This document shows, in pieces, positions 9,228 to 20,817 of a DNA stretch of 64,000 nt (its first letter is position 1; each line of letters opens with the position of its first letter). Source of the DNA: Petrolisthes cinctipes (lineage: Eukaryota > Arthropoda > Malacostraca > Decapoda > Porcellanidae). The stretch spans positions 169,001 through 233,000 of the forward strand of contig JAWQEG010000720.1 in NCBI GenBank assembly GCA_033782935.1, in the 5' to 3' direction. The notes beneath the pieces are model-generated. The model was not told the DNA's origin, made no database searches, and saw nothing but the letters and a program-made list of their open reading frames with translations. Made by a program: the position numbers and the translations under genes.

Positions 9228-9946
9228 TAAGGTTCTTTGCATTTTTCAGAATCTGCAATTTCATCCATGTTTCTTTTAATTTTAACAGGAGTGGTCTCTT
9301 CTTTCCTTGTTCATTTATTAATCCTAATCTTGCTGCATCCAAAATTTCTACATCCTCTACTTTTACTTCCCTTTGTATTATATCCAGAGAGTTTTCTATG
9401 TCTTTCTGTATCTTTTCCTTTGGTTCTGATTCCTCGGGTTCTTCTAAATTATAAATGATAATATTATTCCTCTTTCTCTCTATTTCCTCTCTCTTTCATA
9501 TCTTCAACCATTTCACTTTTTAGTTCTACTTTCATTATCTCTATTTTCTTATCTCTCTTCTTCAGTTCTAACTCCATTTCATTCTTCATTTCCTCTAACA
9601 TATCTTTCTCTAACTTATCTAAACTCTCCTCCCACTGCATAATTTTTTCCTCAAAGAAAGATCTCAACTCCTTTTTCATCTCATCAATCTTTTTTCCTAA
9701 TTCCCCCTCTGGTGTTAACAGTCTCTTCTTTGCTACTGGTATACATCCAGAACATATCCATACTGATTCAGAATCTTTCAACTCTCTATATAGGGTAGGA
9801 CTGACCTGCTCACATCCGATGTGGAACCAGACACTACACATATCACATTGTATTCCTCTCTCCTGTTGTTTTAATCTGTTTTCACATCTTCCACAGCTGT
9901 CTTCTCTTCGTGCTCCGCTTCTTGCACTTCGACTAGCCATCTCCAT
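9228..9946 (-). pseudogene. LINE ORF1 with PHD finger, frameshifted and truncated (module B)
   Basis: Starts MEMASRSAR at 9946. A PHD finger follows (CGRC ... CDMC ... FHIGC ... WICSGC, about residues 18-70), then a long charged coiled-coil-like stretch. A small deletion near 9470 shifts the frame; the second frame continues through NNIIIYNLEEPEESEPKEK to AKNLKNTNH, where it is joined to the ORF2 3' end at 9227/9228. A PHD finger in ORF1 is known from CR1-like LINEs. This copy cannot make the full protein. Confidence 0.8.
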
Positions 9947-10007
9947 CTCTTATTTTTCACTTTAGTTTATGTGGTAACTTTTATAAAGTTTACTTTATTT
10001 GGGAAAC

Positions 10008-10277
10008 TCAGCTCTCAGTTTTCGAACCTGCTGCCACTGGCTCCTGCAGTTCATACTCCTTCCATGCCTCCTCATATGCTATTCTATCTTCCTCACTATT
10101 GCCTACATTTTTCCTTAGTCTACTACACTTCCTATTACTCTCCTTCCTCGCATTCTCAATATCTTCATTCCACCAGCTCTTCATCAATCTTCTTTTATTG
10201 CTATTCCTCACCCTTCCTATCCTTCTCTCACCCACCTCTGTCACTTTCCTAATCAGGGAATCATTCAGTTCATCCAC
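10008..10277 (-). pseudogene. LINE linker-like fragment (module B)
   Basis: Same 89-residue frame as at 149-418, with SWWNEDIENARKESNRK. Only a few residues differ between modules. It lies 61 bp upstream of the ORF1 start at 9946, as in the other copies. Confidence 0.55.
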
Positions 10278-10769
10278 TCAGTCACAACCAGTGTTGCCAA
10301 TTTTGTGGTACCAATATCCCACAGATGAAGGATTTTTTTCCCACAGATTGAAATGAAGATCCCACAAAACAAATAAAGAGAAATGTTATTGTTTCTTTTT
10401 AATGTACATGAATATTGTATTGATACATTTCTCCTCACTAAAGAAAAACAATTACATAATATTTGACAACCATATAACTGAACTTTGCTGAAGGTAAACT
10501 TAAAAATGCCAGTTTTATTTTCCGTAAAGACTAACTAGGCCTATGAGAACTTAGCTAAACAATGTTAATTATGAAAATTAGAGATACAGTATACATACCT
10601 ACAGCTACAGATTCTTATTGTAGTACATCAAGAGCAATAATATTATTCTCCTCCTCCTCCTCTTCAGAACCTTTAGAATTGAAACTTCTGATCATATCAT
10701 CAGAAGGCTCAAAGTTTACACAGGATTGAAAATAATGAACCAATCCATACTTTATTTTTAACACTGAGA
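10278..10769. other. Module B spacer (empty site of the 4.1-kb element)
   Basis: Holds ATGTACATGAATATTG uninterrupted near 10400-10420, the empty target of the transposon in module A. AT-rich, no gene. Confidence 0.75.
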
Positions 10770-11120
10770 CGATTTCTCAGTTTAGAGTGAACAACATTCA
10801 TCTGTAAAAATATTCTTTCTACTGTAGCATTAAAAAATGTAAGTGATAGTAATGACAAGACAAGGCCAAGAGGGTCCAAGGACTTCACTGTATGGTGGAT
10901 GATGTGGGTGATAAAGCCTCGGGGGTAAAGTTGGGATGGAGATTATTTTGGGGAGAAGATCTTGACAAAGCTTGTCATTCCCTTTCTTCAAGACTCTCAA
11001 AATGTTGTGGATGTCACTCAGGTTACCTTTCTGCACAACCAAGCACCATATGTGAAAGTGCTTTGAACCCAACCAGAACCTTCTGAAGGACAACAACATT
11101 GACTTCTTTGGTAATGACAA
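10770..11120 (-). pseudogene. hAT transposase remnant (module B)
   Basis: Homologous to 5147-5560. The dimerisation block is damaged by a 24-bp deletion at about 10763 (lost between two AAC repeats) and by frame breaks. Upstream frame MSLPKKSMLLSFRRFWLGSK and QKGNLSDIHNILRV remain readable on the minus strand. Confidence 0.6.
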
Positions 11121-11143
11121 GTGGCCCAGTAATTCTCCTCATC

Positions 11144-11200
<57 letters not shown>

Positions 11201-11323
11201 ATGTAGGGTCAGAACAAGTTTTTTTCTTTACTTATATCGTCGGGTCTTGCTATGGATGCAAACATAACTGTACCCCATATAGTCCTTGGTAATGACGAGT
11301 GGCTCAGTAATTCTCCTCATCTG
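11108..11323. repeat. GA-tract insertion bounded by a 38-bp direct repeat (module B)
   Basis: The 38-bp sequence TTGGTAATGACAAGTGGCCC...CTCATCTG stands at 11108-11145 and again at 11286-11323. Between them lie a GA tract and about 95 unique bases (CATGTAGGGTCAGAACAAG to TATAGTCC). Module A has one 38-bp copy and no insert, while C, D and E have the insert. Confidence 0.75.
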
Positions 11324-11355
11324 TGAAAATGTTGGATCTATCTTGAAAGACGAGG

Positions 11356-11568
11356 TTGAAAAAAAGGATGTTGTGTGAACCTCTATCAACTCCATTTAGT
11401 CGTACCAAGATGGAGGAGCACATCAATGGTGTGCTTCGGGTAATGGAGTTCAACACAGAGCTTTTTGAGTCACTTTTGCCTTCCTACCCTGCTCGTCTTG
11501 AAGCTGTTCATGACACTAATGGAAGCAACACAGAATACTCACCTTGTCACCATACACCTACAATATAA
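11356..11568 (+). pseudogene. Transposase-tail-like frame, antisense (module B)
   Basis: Same frame as at 5653-5853, starting KKRMLCEPLSTPFSRTKMEE and ending near SPCHHTPTI. Open over 70 residues. Differences from other modules are scattered substitutions. Confidence 0.4.
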
Positions 11569-11741
11569 TGTGCTACCTCTTGATATTTTCAGTTTTTTCC
11601 TATCATGCTTAGGGGGGAGGGGAGCAATCATTGTTTGCCACCGCTTACATTCAATGTTTTATTTCATGTGTGAACAGTTTTGTGTAACGTGAGTTGGGAT
11701 TTGTCAGAAAACTTTTTACCACATTCATTACATTTAAAATC

Positions 11742-12563
11742 CTATACTCTTGTATGAACTTTTTTATGTACATTAAGGTTAGATTTCTGACCAAACCTTT
11801 TACCACATTCTTCACTTTCAAAGTTCTTCACTCCTGTGTGTATAAGTATGTGTCGCTTTAGATCACTCTTTGTCACAAACTTTTTACCACATTCTCTACA
11901 TTCAAAGTTCCTCTCTCCTGTGTGTATAAGTATGTGTTGCTTTAAATTATTCTTTGTCACAAACTTTTTACCACATTCTTCACATTTAAAGTTCTTCACT
12001 CCTGTGTGTATAAGTATGTGTTGCTTTAGATCACCCTTTGTCAGAAACTTTTTACCACATTCTTCACATTCAAAGTTCTTCACTCCTGTGTGTATAAGTA
12101 TGTGTCGCTTTATCTCACCCTTTGTCAGAAACTTTTTACCACATTCTTCACATTCAAAGTTCTTTTCTCCTGTGTGTATAAGTATGTGTTGCTTTAAATT
12201 ATCCTTTCTCACAAACTTTTTACCACATTCTTCACATTCAAAGTTCCTCTCTCCTGTGTGAACAATGCTGTGTTTCTTAAAGTCAGATTTCCAACTAAAC
12301 TCTTTACCACACTCATCACACATAAACATTTTCTTTCCAATATGAGTCAACAAATGGTGAGTAAGATGGCATTTCCTACTAAACTTTTGACCACATTGTT
12401 GACAGAACAACTTGTTACACTTCTCTTCTCTGACAACATTGATGGTGTCACTTCCTTCCACCTCCATCACCAACACAGCTTTATTCTGCCACCAATATGA
12501 CCACTTGGTTATTACTGTTGTCAGGGCTGCCAACCACACTGTCATTGGTGTCAGGGCTGCCAA
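11742..12563 (-). CDS. C2H2 zinc-finger protein exon, 8 fingers (module B)
   Basis: Leader of about 50 residues, then a finger with CQQC, six standard fingers and an eighth finger whose first Cys is Ser (ESEECGKRF). Fingers follow C-x2-C-x12-H-x3-H with HTGE- or HTGV-type linkers. An ATG at 12467 (MEVEGSDTINVV) is a plausible internal start; the upstream frame is open to a splice-acceptor-like TATTGTTTCAG near 12587, so this may be a terminal exon. TAG at 11742-11744 is followed in frame by one more complete finger down to 11664, then AATAAA. Sequence-specific DNA binding is expected from the family; target unknown. Confidence 0.85.
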   Translation of the reverse strand: MAALTPMTVWLAALTTVITKWSYWWQNKAVLVMEVEGSDTINVVREEKCNKLFCQQCGQKFSRKCHLTHHLLTHIGKKMFMCDECGKEFSWKSDFKKHSIVHTGERNFECEECGKKFVRKDNLKQHILIHTGEKNFECEECGKKFLTKGEIKRHILIHTGVKNFECEECGKKFLTKGDLKQHILIHTGVKNFKCEECGKKFVTKNNLKQHILIHTGERNFECRECGKKFVTKSDLKRHILIHTGVKNFESEECGKRFGQKSNLNVHKKVHTRV

Positions 12564-12689
12564 CCACAGTGTTACTTCATATGAATCTGAAACAATAACA
12601 ATACCAGTCTTACATCATTTGAAGATTCAAACATTTACTGAATATTTACTGTAATATTCTGTAGCACCAAAAATTGACTATGTCCAGTT

Positions 12690-13690
12690 AGGTCCCGGTA
12701 GTTTGCCTCGGTTAGGTCCCGATAGTCTGCTGTGGTCTATGTTAGGTTAGGTTAGGTAAAGTTATGTTATGTTAGGTTAGGTTATATAAGGTAAGGATTG
12801 GTTATGTTAAGTTAGGATGTAATAATCCCAATCAATCAAGCAAGTCAGACCCAGAAATTGATCCATTTACATTCTAGTCGTACCCACGGGGAATCGACCC
12901 CCGGACCAGAGATATCTCAGGCAGTGCTTCTACCGGGTAAGCCATAGGAGTACGCCACTGGCGTAGCTTTAAAATTCTGCCTTTAACTCTTAGGTCCGGC
13001 CATTACAAGGTTAGGTCAGATAAAGGTAAGGTTTGGTTATGTTAGGTTATGTTATGTTATGTTATGTTAGGTCAGATAAGGTAAAGTTTGGTTTGGTTAG
13101 GTTAGGTTAGATAAGGTTATGTTAGGTTAGGTCAGGTCAGATAAGGTAAGGTTCAGATATTTTAGGTTATGTTATGTTATGCTAGGTCTGATAAGGTAAA
13201 GTTTGGTTTGGTTAGGTTAGGTTAGATAAGGTAAGGTTTGGTTATGTTATGTTAGGTTAGGTTATGTTAGGTTAGATAAGGTAAACTTTGGTTTGGTTAG
13301 GTTAGGTTAGATAAGGTTATGTTAGGTTAGGTCAGGTCATATAAGGTAAAGTTTGGTTTGGTTAGGTTAGGTTAGATAAGATAAGGTTTGGTTAGGTCAG
13401 ATAAGGTAAGGTAAGGTTTGGTTAGGTTAGGTCAGTTCAGATAAGGAAAGGTTATGTTAGGTTTGGTTGGGTCAGGTTAGGTCCCAGTAGTTTGCCAAGG
13501 TTAGGTCCCAGTAGTTTGCACAGGTTAGGTCCCAGTAGTTTGCACAGGTTAGGTCCCAGTAGTTTGCACAGGTTAGGTCCCGGTAGTTTGCACAGGTTAG
13601 GTCCCAGTAGTTTGTCCAGGTTAGTTCCCGGTAGTATGCACAGGTTAGGTCCTGGTAGTCTGATGCAGTCTAGGTTAGATTAAGTCAGGT
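12690..13690 (+). repeat. Degenerate TTAGG tract with 24-bp minisatellite (module B)
   Basis: GGTTAG, GGTTATG and GGTCAG variants over about 750 bp, then eight or so 24-bp units at 13470-13660. Orientation relative to the ZF exon is the same as in modules A, C and E. Confidence 0.85.
12816..13008 (-). mobile_element. tRNA-derived SINE (module B)
   Basis: Copy of the SINE at 6984-7176 with B-box-like GGTCGATTCC and the A-box-like TGGCTTACCCGGTAGAAGC. It occupies the same site inside the TTAGG tract, so it was inserted before the modules were copied. Confidence 0.75.
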
Positions 13691-14440
13691 CAGGTAAAGT
13701 CAGGCTAATTTCAAAATGCCCCATTTGACTATGCCCTATCTTTGAAATGGGGCATTTGCAGAGGAAATGCCATAGAAGAAAATAGTCTTAGAATGGTCTA
13801 TATTAGTGGGTAATGAAGGTAGAAATACCATACTCAATAACGGTAATTCTTTCAATATTTACCGGTGAGGCTAATTTCAACATGCCTCATTTGAATATCT
13901 TGGAAATGGGGCATTTCAAAAGAAAATGCCATAGAAGAAAAGTGTCTTAGAATGTTATAAATTAGTGGGTAAAGAAGGTAAAAACATTGTAATATAAAAG
14001 GGCAATATAATAGATAATTACCGTTATACTTCCTCGGGTTGTTTTTTTTTTTCCAGGTTTGTGTGTGTGTTTTTTTTTAAGAATTGTGTGTGTGTGTGTG
14101 TTTCCAAGCTTGTTTTATTCATTACTTTACAGGTTAATAACGTAATTTACTAAGCCTGTGTTAATTAATTAAATGATTATACTTGTTAAATTTAATTATC
14201 TTATATCGATGAATTATATATTGTATTTCACTTGGTTTCCTTCTCTATTGACTCGTATATATCATAATAAACCACTAAAGAACCATTAATATTATCAATT
14301 ACAACAATACAACATAGAAAACTACAAAAACTCACACTTTATTATTGTTGTCGTTGTTGTTGATGATGATGATGATGACTGAGAGTGACCCGCGTTCGGG
14401 TGTAGCCTTTGTAACGGTGCTCTCTTACTGTCTTCCTCTG
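13691..14440. repeat. Conserved module flank (module B), truncated
   Basis: Matches 7641-8330 closely. Homology ends near 14440, where unrelated C-rich minisatellite and a gypsy-type LTR begin, so the LINE 3' end that should follow is missing. Confidence 0.7.
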
Positions 14441-14600
14441 CAGACTCTGCAGAGAGAAAACCAAAAACAGCACCAAAGAATACATGTATACACATCATAC
14501 TTTCATCCTCTATATCCTATACAACCTGCTCGTCCCTATATACTCCTTCTTCTCCTCCTCCTCCTCCACCTCCCTGCCTGACCACACCCCTACGCACATC

Positions 14601-14834
14601 CCTCCTCTTCCCCCAACATGCCCCAACCCACCCCACATCCCTCCTCCTCCCCCACCACTCCCCAACCCACCCCACATCCCTCCTCTTCCCCCACCACGCC
14701 CCAACCCACTCCACATCCCTCCTCCTCCTCCACCACACCCCAACCCACCCCACATCCATCCTCCCCCACCACTCCCAAACCCACCCCACATCCCTCCTCT
14801 TCCCCCACCATGCCCCAACCCACCCCACATCCCT
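14601..14834 (+). repeat. 39-bp C-rich minisatellite, 6 copies
   Basis: Unit begins CCTCCTCCTCCCCCACCACT and ends in CACCCCACATC; five copies of 39 bp and one of 36 bp. The proline-rich and glycine-rich frames it produces are artefacts of the repeat. Confidence 0.9.
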
Positions 14835-14850
14835 GTACAGGCTACTGGTC

Positions 14851-15414
14851 TGTAACATATTCAGACCATCACCACATATAATTCCATACCATATAGAAAT
14901 GGTATATGAAACTGTTATTAATAATTATTTCTTTATTCCATGTAATTGTACACTATACCGCTAGGTGACAGCACCATACAGGCGAGTAACCACACCCTAC
15001 CATAGAATGCTGACACCAGCGATATACCATACCCACGCCACCAAGCCGGGGACGTGACGCCAGTTCAACCCACATATTCGGTACAGCCAGACGTGAAGCC
15101 AATTATCTCGTCTTGACCTATCGAAGATAATTCTTGTGTGTACAGTACATTAAATACATAGAGTTCATTAAGTACATTACCATCCAGTGTAACTAAATAA
15201 ACCAGTAAGATTATACTGAGTTTATTTTACCACGTGCTAATTAACTTCTCCGTAGCTCTGAGTGAATCCAACTACTAATAATACTGACTCCCTAGATTAA
15301 CTACCGAGAACGCCTTCGAGACCGGCTACAATATCAATCTACAATCAACAAAATACATATACAAATATTATTTATGTACTGGTTAGGAAACGCCACCTCA
15401 AACCAACCACTACA
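14851..15414 (+). mobile_element. Putative 5' LTR of Ty3/gypsy-type element
   Basis: Begins TGTAACATATTC and ends ACCACTACA, giving TG...CA termini, five bases before a primer-binding site. It holds AATAAA near 15196. No second LTR is inside the window because the element is truncated downstream, so boundaries rest on the termini and PBS alone. Confidence 0.55.
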
Positions 15415-15419
15415 TAAAT

Positions 15420-15429
15420 TGGTGGCAGC
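15420..15429 (+). promoter_or_regulatory. Primer-binding site, tRNA-Leu type
   Basis: TGGTGGCAGC is complementary to a tRNA 3' end GCTGCCA plus CCA, as in tRNA-Leu(UAG) of animals. It lies where minus-strand synthesis of an LTR element would be primed. Confidence 0.7.
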
Positions 15430-16299
15430 TTCAAGGGATACTCAGACTAAGTGCGAGAAAAGCATAAAAACCATGGTTAAAAATTGTCTGTACAACACAG
15501 TGGTGGATAGAAATCACCTCTAACGTAAAAATTGAGGTAAAAATACGTGTGTTATACCTACTACATCACCTCTCCAGTACTACCAGCACCGAGAAATTGG
15601 ATTGACAACACTGTGTAAAGAAAGGAGTGAAGTGGTAGTGGAGACCTGCGACACCGAGATTGTTTACAAACTCACTATCCCGGAAGGACAACATGACCCC
15701 GAGCCGATGAACTGTGATAAGGGACAACAGCCCATACAGTCTACGTCATAGCTTGGAGGAGGAGCGACTGAGTAGTGACGTCAGAGGAGTGGTGACGACA
15801 CAACCACAACCATACCCCTACACCACCACCACCACTCAGTCAAGGTCGCAGCACAGCTGAGTGCATCACTCACACAGACATACATCCACCAGCCCAGCCA
15901 GCCAGCGTTCGAGCCTATACGAGGACTACACGACTACAGTCTGCAGTCTTCACGACAACAGGGACTACGATCAGCTAGACTACTGGGATATCTTCAATCA
16001 ACATACACCTGAGATAACTTAGCCAGGTAGAGCTACACATGCACTTATTTTAAACACTTCCAGTTACTTAAAGTTGCTGAGCACCCATCACATTAGGGTT
16101 ACAATAATTGCAGTGTTGCTATAATAATTACGGGTGAACTCAGTATATACTAATTCCTGTGTCTATACTAACCCATATATAAATATATATATTTTCGTAT
16201 GTGTGTTACGTCCAGTATACAGTCCGTTCGTACATATTGTGTGTGTTATTTCTGTTCGTGTGTATAAGTGTTGATTGGTGTTGGCAAAGAACGTAATTT
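15430..16299 (+). other. Leader of gypsy-type element
   Basis: About 870 bp between PBS and the first gag ATG, without a long open frame. A long untranslated leader is common in this superfamily. Nothing else recognised. Confidence 0.5.
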
Positions 16300-17709
16300 A
16301 TGGCAGATAATTTTATCACTAGATATTTTAATACCGCCAGAGCAAGGCCAGATCGTCGAATGTACGCAGATTTTTCAGGTGACTATCATGAGTTAACAAG
16401 GGAGAGTACAGTTCCTATTACTCAGTCGACCGGAGATTTAACTGGACCAGATTTTTCCCGTTCTCGACGAGCACATTCACTGACTTTCTTCTCTGACTTA
16501 TCTGATAGACCTATTTCTGTTCTAGACTTTAGCGGATTCAGTGATAATAACGCCAACATGTCTTCACCCACACCACCTATGCAAAAACACAGCACACGCA
16601 CAAGCACACACACAAGCACAGCCATCCTACACCATGCCTCACGTACCCCAACCGAACAAGATCATAGTAGAGACTCAACCTATGGGACCTTGGTTCAAGG
16701 GAGAGCCGACAGAACATGTGCATAAATTTGTGAGAGAGGTGGAAGCGATTATGGCAACGAAGGGTTTAACAGATGACATAGAGAAAATAAACTTCATAAA
16801 GGCAAGAATGCAGGGAAATGCAACTAGCATTATCTCTGGTTCTTCCTTCTCCCCATACTATGTAGGAGATGATTACAACATCTTCCGTGAAGTTCTTCTC
16901 TCAGCTTTCGGGAAAGGAAAACAGGCAGGACAACTTGCCTGGATGTCACGAGCGATAGAAGTAGCGGTGTCACGTACAAGGTCGCTGGACATCTCCACAT
17001 CAAGGGGTGTTGCAGGGCAACTATTAAAGACATAAAGGACACCCTGGCTAATGCCGCACCACTACCTAACCATTCACCATGGTTAACCGAGGGAGATCAA
17101 ATGTCTCTACAAGCTGTGTGAGAATTGTTTGAATATTACATTTTCCTACAGATGCTAAAACCTGAGGACTACAATGCGGCTAAGCCGGTAGAAAGGAAAC
17201 GCGGAGAGCACTTCGTAAGCGTATCGGGACGCATAGAGGCCAAGCAGGTTAAACCTTTTACACCCTATGCTATCTCATTACCTTCGGAGGGAGCCGCAGT
17301 ACAACCGCAGATGGTTGCTGCCACAGTATCCAACCCGGGAGTACAGCCAGTACCAAAACATCAAGCTAATAAGGGTTACCACAAGGCAACCCTAGATATT
17401 AAATATTGCAAAGAGTGTAAAAAACACGGACATACCTGGGAGAAATGTTTCTTTAATGAGGATCGCGAAATGAAGCCCAAAAACCCTACTTCGCGACCAG
17501 AAGGTAACAATAACAGAAATTATAACCAGAGAATTAATAGACAAACAAAACCTGGAGGCCATGGAAAATGGTGTGAGGTACATCAAGTTAACTCTTATAA
17601 CACCTTGGAGTGTAGAACGCTCATAAGAAAAGGAAAGGAGTTAATTGCCCAACGACAGAATAAATCGTCGGGGGAAGATGGGGATCGGCAGAAACAGAAT
17701 CAAGCCTAG
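16300..17709 (+). pseudogene. Gag of Ty3/gypsy-type element (broken)
   Basis: Starts MADNFITRYFNTARARPDRR. The middle part has the capsid-like stretch FKGEPTEHVHKFVREVEAIM, and the C-terminal part has a zinc knuckle CKECKKHGHTWEKC (C-x2-C-x4-H-x4-C) near 17407-17448, followed by a second Cys/His cluster. Reading moves between frames near 16650 and near 17010 and is stopped by TGA at 17119-17121, so the protein cannot be made whole. Gag would form the particle and package RNA. It is followed by pol in a -1-related frame, as is usual for gypsy. Confidence 0.75.
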
Positions 17710-18149
17710 TCTCTACATCCTTGGGTGTTAAGAAGGAGTCACCGCAATTAACCTCCATAATTGCAGCTTTGCAGAGGACAGAAGTATTAGTGGTGCCATG
17801 CCGGATAAAGAGGAAGAGTGCGTCATTCATAATGGACTCTGGCGCAATACCTAACCTCATATCCGAGACTTCCTTTAACAACCTGAAGAGTATGTACCCA
17901 GATGGGACATTTACCGTCACACCGACAGATCTTTGTGCATCGGGAGTGACAGGAGACCGCCTAAGACTACTAGGAAAGGTCGAACTATCAATAAGGCTAT
18001 CAAAAGCTATTAATAGTCCGAAAATAAAGGCTGAATTTCATATTACTCGGGATTTTACCTTGCCAGCTGATGGTATCATAGGGTTAGATACCATGAAGGT
18101 GGAAGAGATTAATTTAGAACCGAGTAGAAGAAGCATCACCCATCGTAAC
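17685..18149 (+). pseudogene. Pol, protease part (first segment)
   Basis: A frame overlapping the end of gag carries LVVPCRIKRKSASFIMDSGA; the DSGA motif is the active site of a retroviral-type aspartic protease. About 100 residues later IIGLDTMKVEE resembles the flap-distal ILG(L)D motif. The frame is cut at 18149 by an LTR insertion and resumes in phase at 25378. Gag and pol overlap in different frames, consistent with -1 frameshifting. Confidence 0.75.
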
Positions 18150-18234
18150 TGTAACACTCCTATTTTATATGTATAGTTATTTAGGATATTTAAAGGTATT
18201 ATATATTTATATGTATTAGAATAGGTTTTTTAGT

Positions 18235-18390
18235 GTAAGATTGTAGGGAGTAGCCAGGCTGAGATTATCACTGACGAATAATCTCGGTGGTGGGCTTCTT
18301 CAACACGAAATGAGTGTAAGATTGTAGGGAGTAGCCAGGCTGAGATTATCACTAACGAATAATCTCGGTGGTGGGCTTCTTCAACACAAA
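18235..18390 (+). repeat. 83-bp-type tandem unit with hairpin inside the LTR
   Basis: Two copies of a unit containing TGTAGGGAGTAGCCAGGCTG and the hairpin GAGATTAT...ATAATCTC. The nested LTRs have two copies in reverse, and the LTR at 47993 has three, so copy number varies between LTRs. Confidence 0.75.
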
Positions 18391-19061
18391 ATGTTAATAT
18401 GAGGAAAATAGAATTAATGATTATAGCTAGGTAAATAGGTTAAAGAGAGGAATAATTGAAACTTAGGTAGATTGATAGGGATAGAGAAATACGTGGTGAT
18501 TTAGGAGGTGAATGTAAAATAATTTATTGGAGATAGGGAATAACCTGCATTTATAATTATAATGTATAATTACGAAGCTAACATTCCTATACTGTTACCG
18601 GCATTTAATTGTAACTTACTTAGAAAATTAATTAGATTAGTTAGGGACTAAAGTCGGGACAGTACATTTTCTTGTTGGCGGAACAATACATGCCGTGAAT
18701 ATGTGAATTACAGTAATATAAAACTTTAAACAAGGGAGAAAGCAATGTATTTGAGCTCAATAATATGTTTAAATCATGTTATGTAATTATATACACCAGT
18801 AAGGGTGGAACTGATAGAAATGCCAGAAATTGAGATGAGTTGGTCACTACTTTGCTTAGGAGAGTGAGAGTGAGGGAGATGACGAGGCAGTAACATGCGT
18901 GCTTCTTCCTCATTCTGATCTGGTCAACTGTGATGACAGGTAAGAGCTCAAACTTGCTTTCATCATAAATATTGTATTGTGAATATAGTGTGGTGAATCT
19001 ATTAGTCCCGTGATGGGATATAACTAACTAAAGAATATTGTGTGTTCACATTCAGACATAG

Positions 19062-20794
19062 TGTAAAAGCGTGATTTTTGTCCCCTTACTTTACTCTTAG
19101 ATATTACTATTTTTCTCTACTTTTGGAGGGAAACAAAAACCCACTGCCTTCAATAAAACAAAAAGCCACCAGTGTATGCGACTACTCTATCCTATAGCTG
19201 GATCAACCCGGTCTGGAAAAAAAAACAAGAGACTGATGAGGAACAGGACAAGTCCAGTCCTTTCTCAGTACTAGGTATACGCTGCCACCACCAGACCAAA
19301 GTTGATCCGAGGAACCAAGTGAGCACACACCGGAAGGGTAGCGTAGCGTTAGCTTATTTAGGCGTGTGAGTAAGCTACCCAGACTACAATTTTAACGGGG
19401 GTACGATCAGTTATATAAATTAGGAATCTATTATTTTCTATAAAGGAACACAGTCTATTTGTTATATCGGTGACGAAAATACTCAGACAATTTAAAACTC
19501 GTTTATTTTATCAACCTATTTGGTACGAGTACAACATAATCACAATAATAATAATTTCTATTCCCCCCTCCCTTGCTAATATTTCCTACTCCCCGTTCTG
19601 TCACCTAGGACAGGAATAATTCCGTGTCTCGCCAGTTGACAGAGCTAAGTACATATAAACAAAATATTACAACAAGGCCGAAATATAGTTAATACAACAA
19701 AAATAAAACACATCCTAATCTCAACACTATAATAATGAAATAATATAATTGCCAGCAAATGTTCTTAATTTTCTTTGGTACCACGTGGTTCACTAAACAC
19801 CAAGGGAGAATGCTATTTAATGGCTGTCACCCAGCAGAGACGAGATCAGAATGAGCTTAAGAAAAAACAATATACTTTACTTACTATGTCTGAATGTGAA
19901 CACACAATATTCTTTAGTTAGTTATATCCCATCACGGGACTAATAGATTCACCACACTATATTCACAATACAATATTTATGATGACAGCGAGTTTGACTC
20001 TTACCTGTCACCCAGCAGAGACGAGATCAGAATGAGGTAGAAGCAACGCAGGGTACTGCCTCGTCATCTCCCCCACTCTCACTCTCTTAAGCAAAGTAGT
20101 GACCACTCATCTCAATTTCTGACAAATTCATCAGTTCCACCCTTACTGGTGTATATAATTACATAACCTGATTTAAACATATTATTGAGCTCAAATACAT
20201 TGCTTTCTCCCTTGTTTCAAGTTTTATATTACTGTAATTCACATATTCACGGCATGTATTATTCCGCCAACAAGAAAATGTACTGTCCCGACTCTAGGCC
20301 CTAACTAATCTAATTAATTTTCTAAGCAAGTTACAATTAAATGCCGGTAACAGTATAGGAATGTTAGCTTCGTTATTATATATTATAATTATAAATGCAG
20401 GTTATTCCCTGTCTCCATTAAATTATTTTGCATTACTTTCTTAAATCACCCCGTATTTCTCTATTCCTATCAATCTACCTACGTTTCACTTATTCTCTCT
20501 TTAACCTATTTACCTAACTATAATAATTAATTCTATTTTCCTCATATTAACATTGTGTGTTGAAGAAGCCCACCACTGAGATTATTCGTTAGTGATAATC
20601 TCCGCCTGGCTACTCCCTACAATTTTACACTTATTTCGTGTTGAAGAAGCCCACCACCGAGATTATTCGTCAGTGATAATCTCAGCCTGGCTACTCCCTA
20701 CTATCCTACACTAAAAAACTTATTCTAATACATATAAATATACAACACCCGTAAATATCCCGAATAACAATACATATAAAATAGGGGTGTTACA
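19062..20794 (-). repeat. 3' LTR of the nested element
   Basis: On the plus strand it reads TGTAAAAGCGTGATTTTTG at the left and GGGGTGTTACA at the right. Matches 22722-24453 almost base for base. Confidence 0.9.
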
Positions 20795-20817
20795 CACGTC
20801 CCACCTTCCTTAGCTGG
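20795..20817 (-). promoter_or_regulatory. Polypurine tract
   Basis: On the minus strand AAGGAAGGTGGGACGTG directly precedes the LTR start TGTAACACC, the place expected for the plus-strand primer. Confidence 0.6.

Noticed and set aside
11836..12261. Long plus-strand frames opposite the ZF exons (also 31159-31830 and 62613-63290)
   Set aside because: They are antisense shadows of the finger repeats, with the 84-base finger period keeping them open.
14484..14881. Overlapping proline-rich and glycine-rich open frames on both strands
   Set aside because: They are products of a 39-bp C-rich tandem repeat whose length is a multiple of three; no start context or homology.
19172..19369. 65-residue frame repeated at 22832-23029
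   Set aside because: It lies inside both LTRs of the nested element and so duplicates with them; no recognisable domain.
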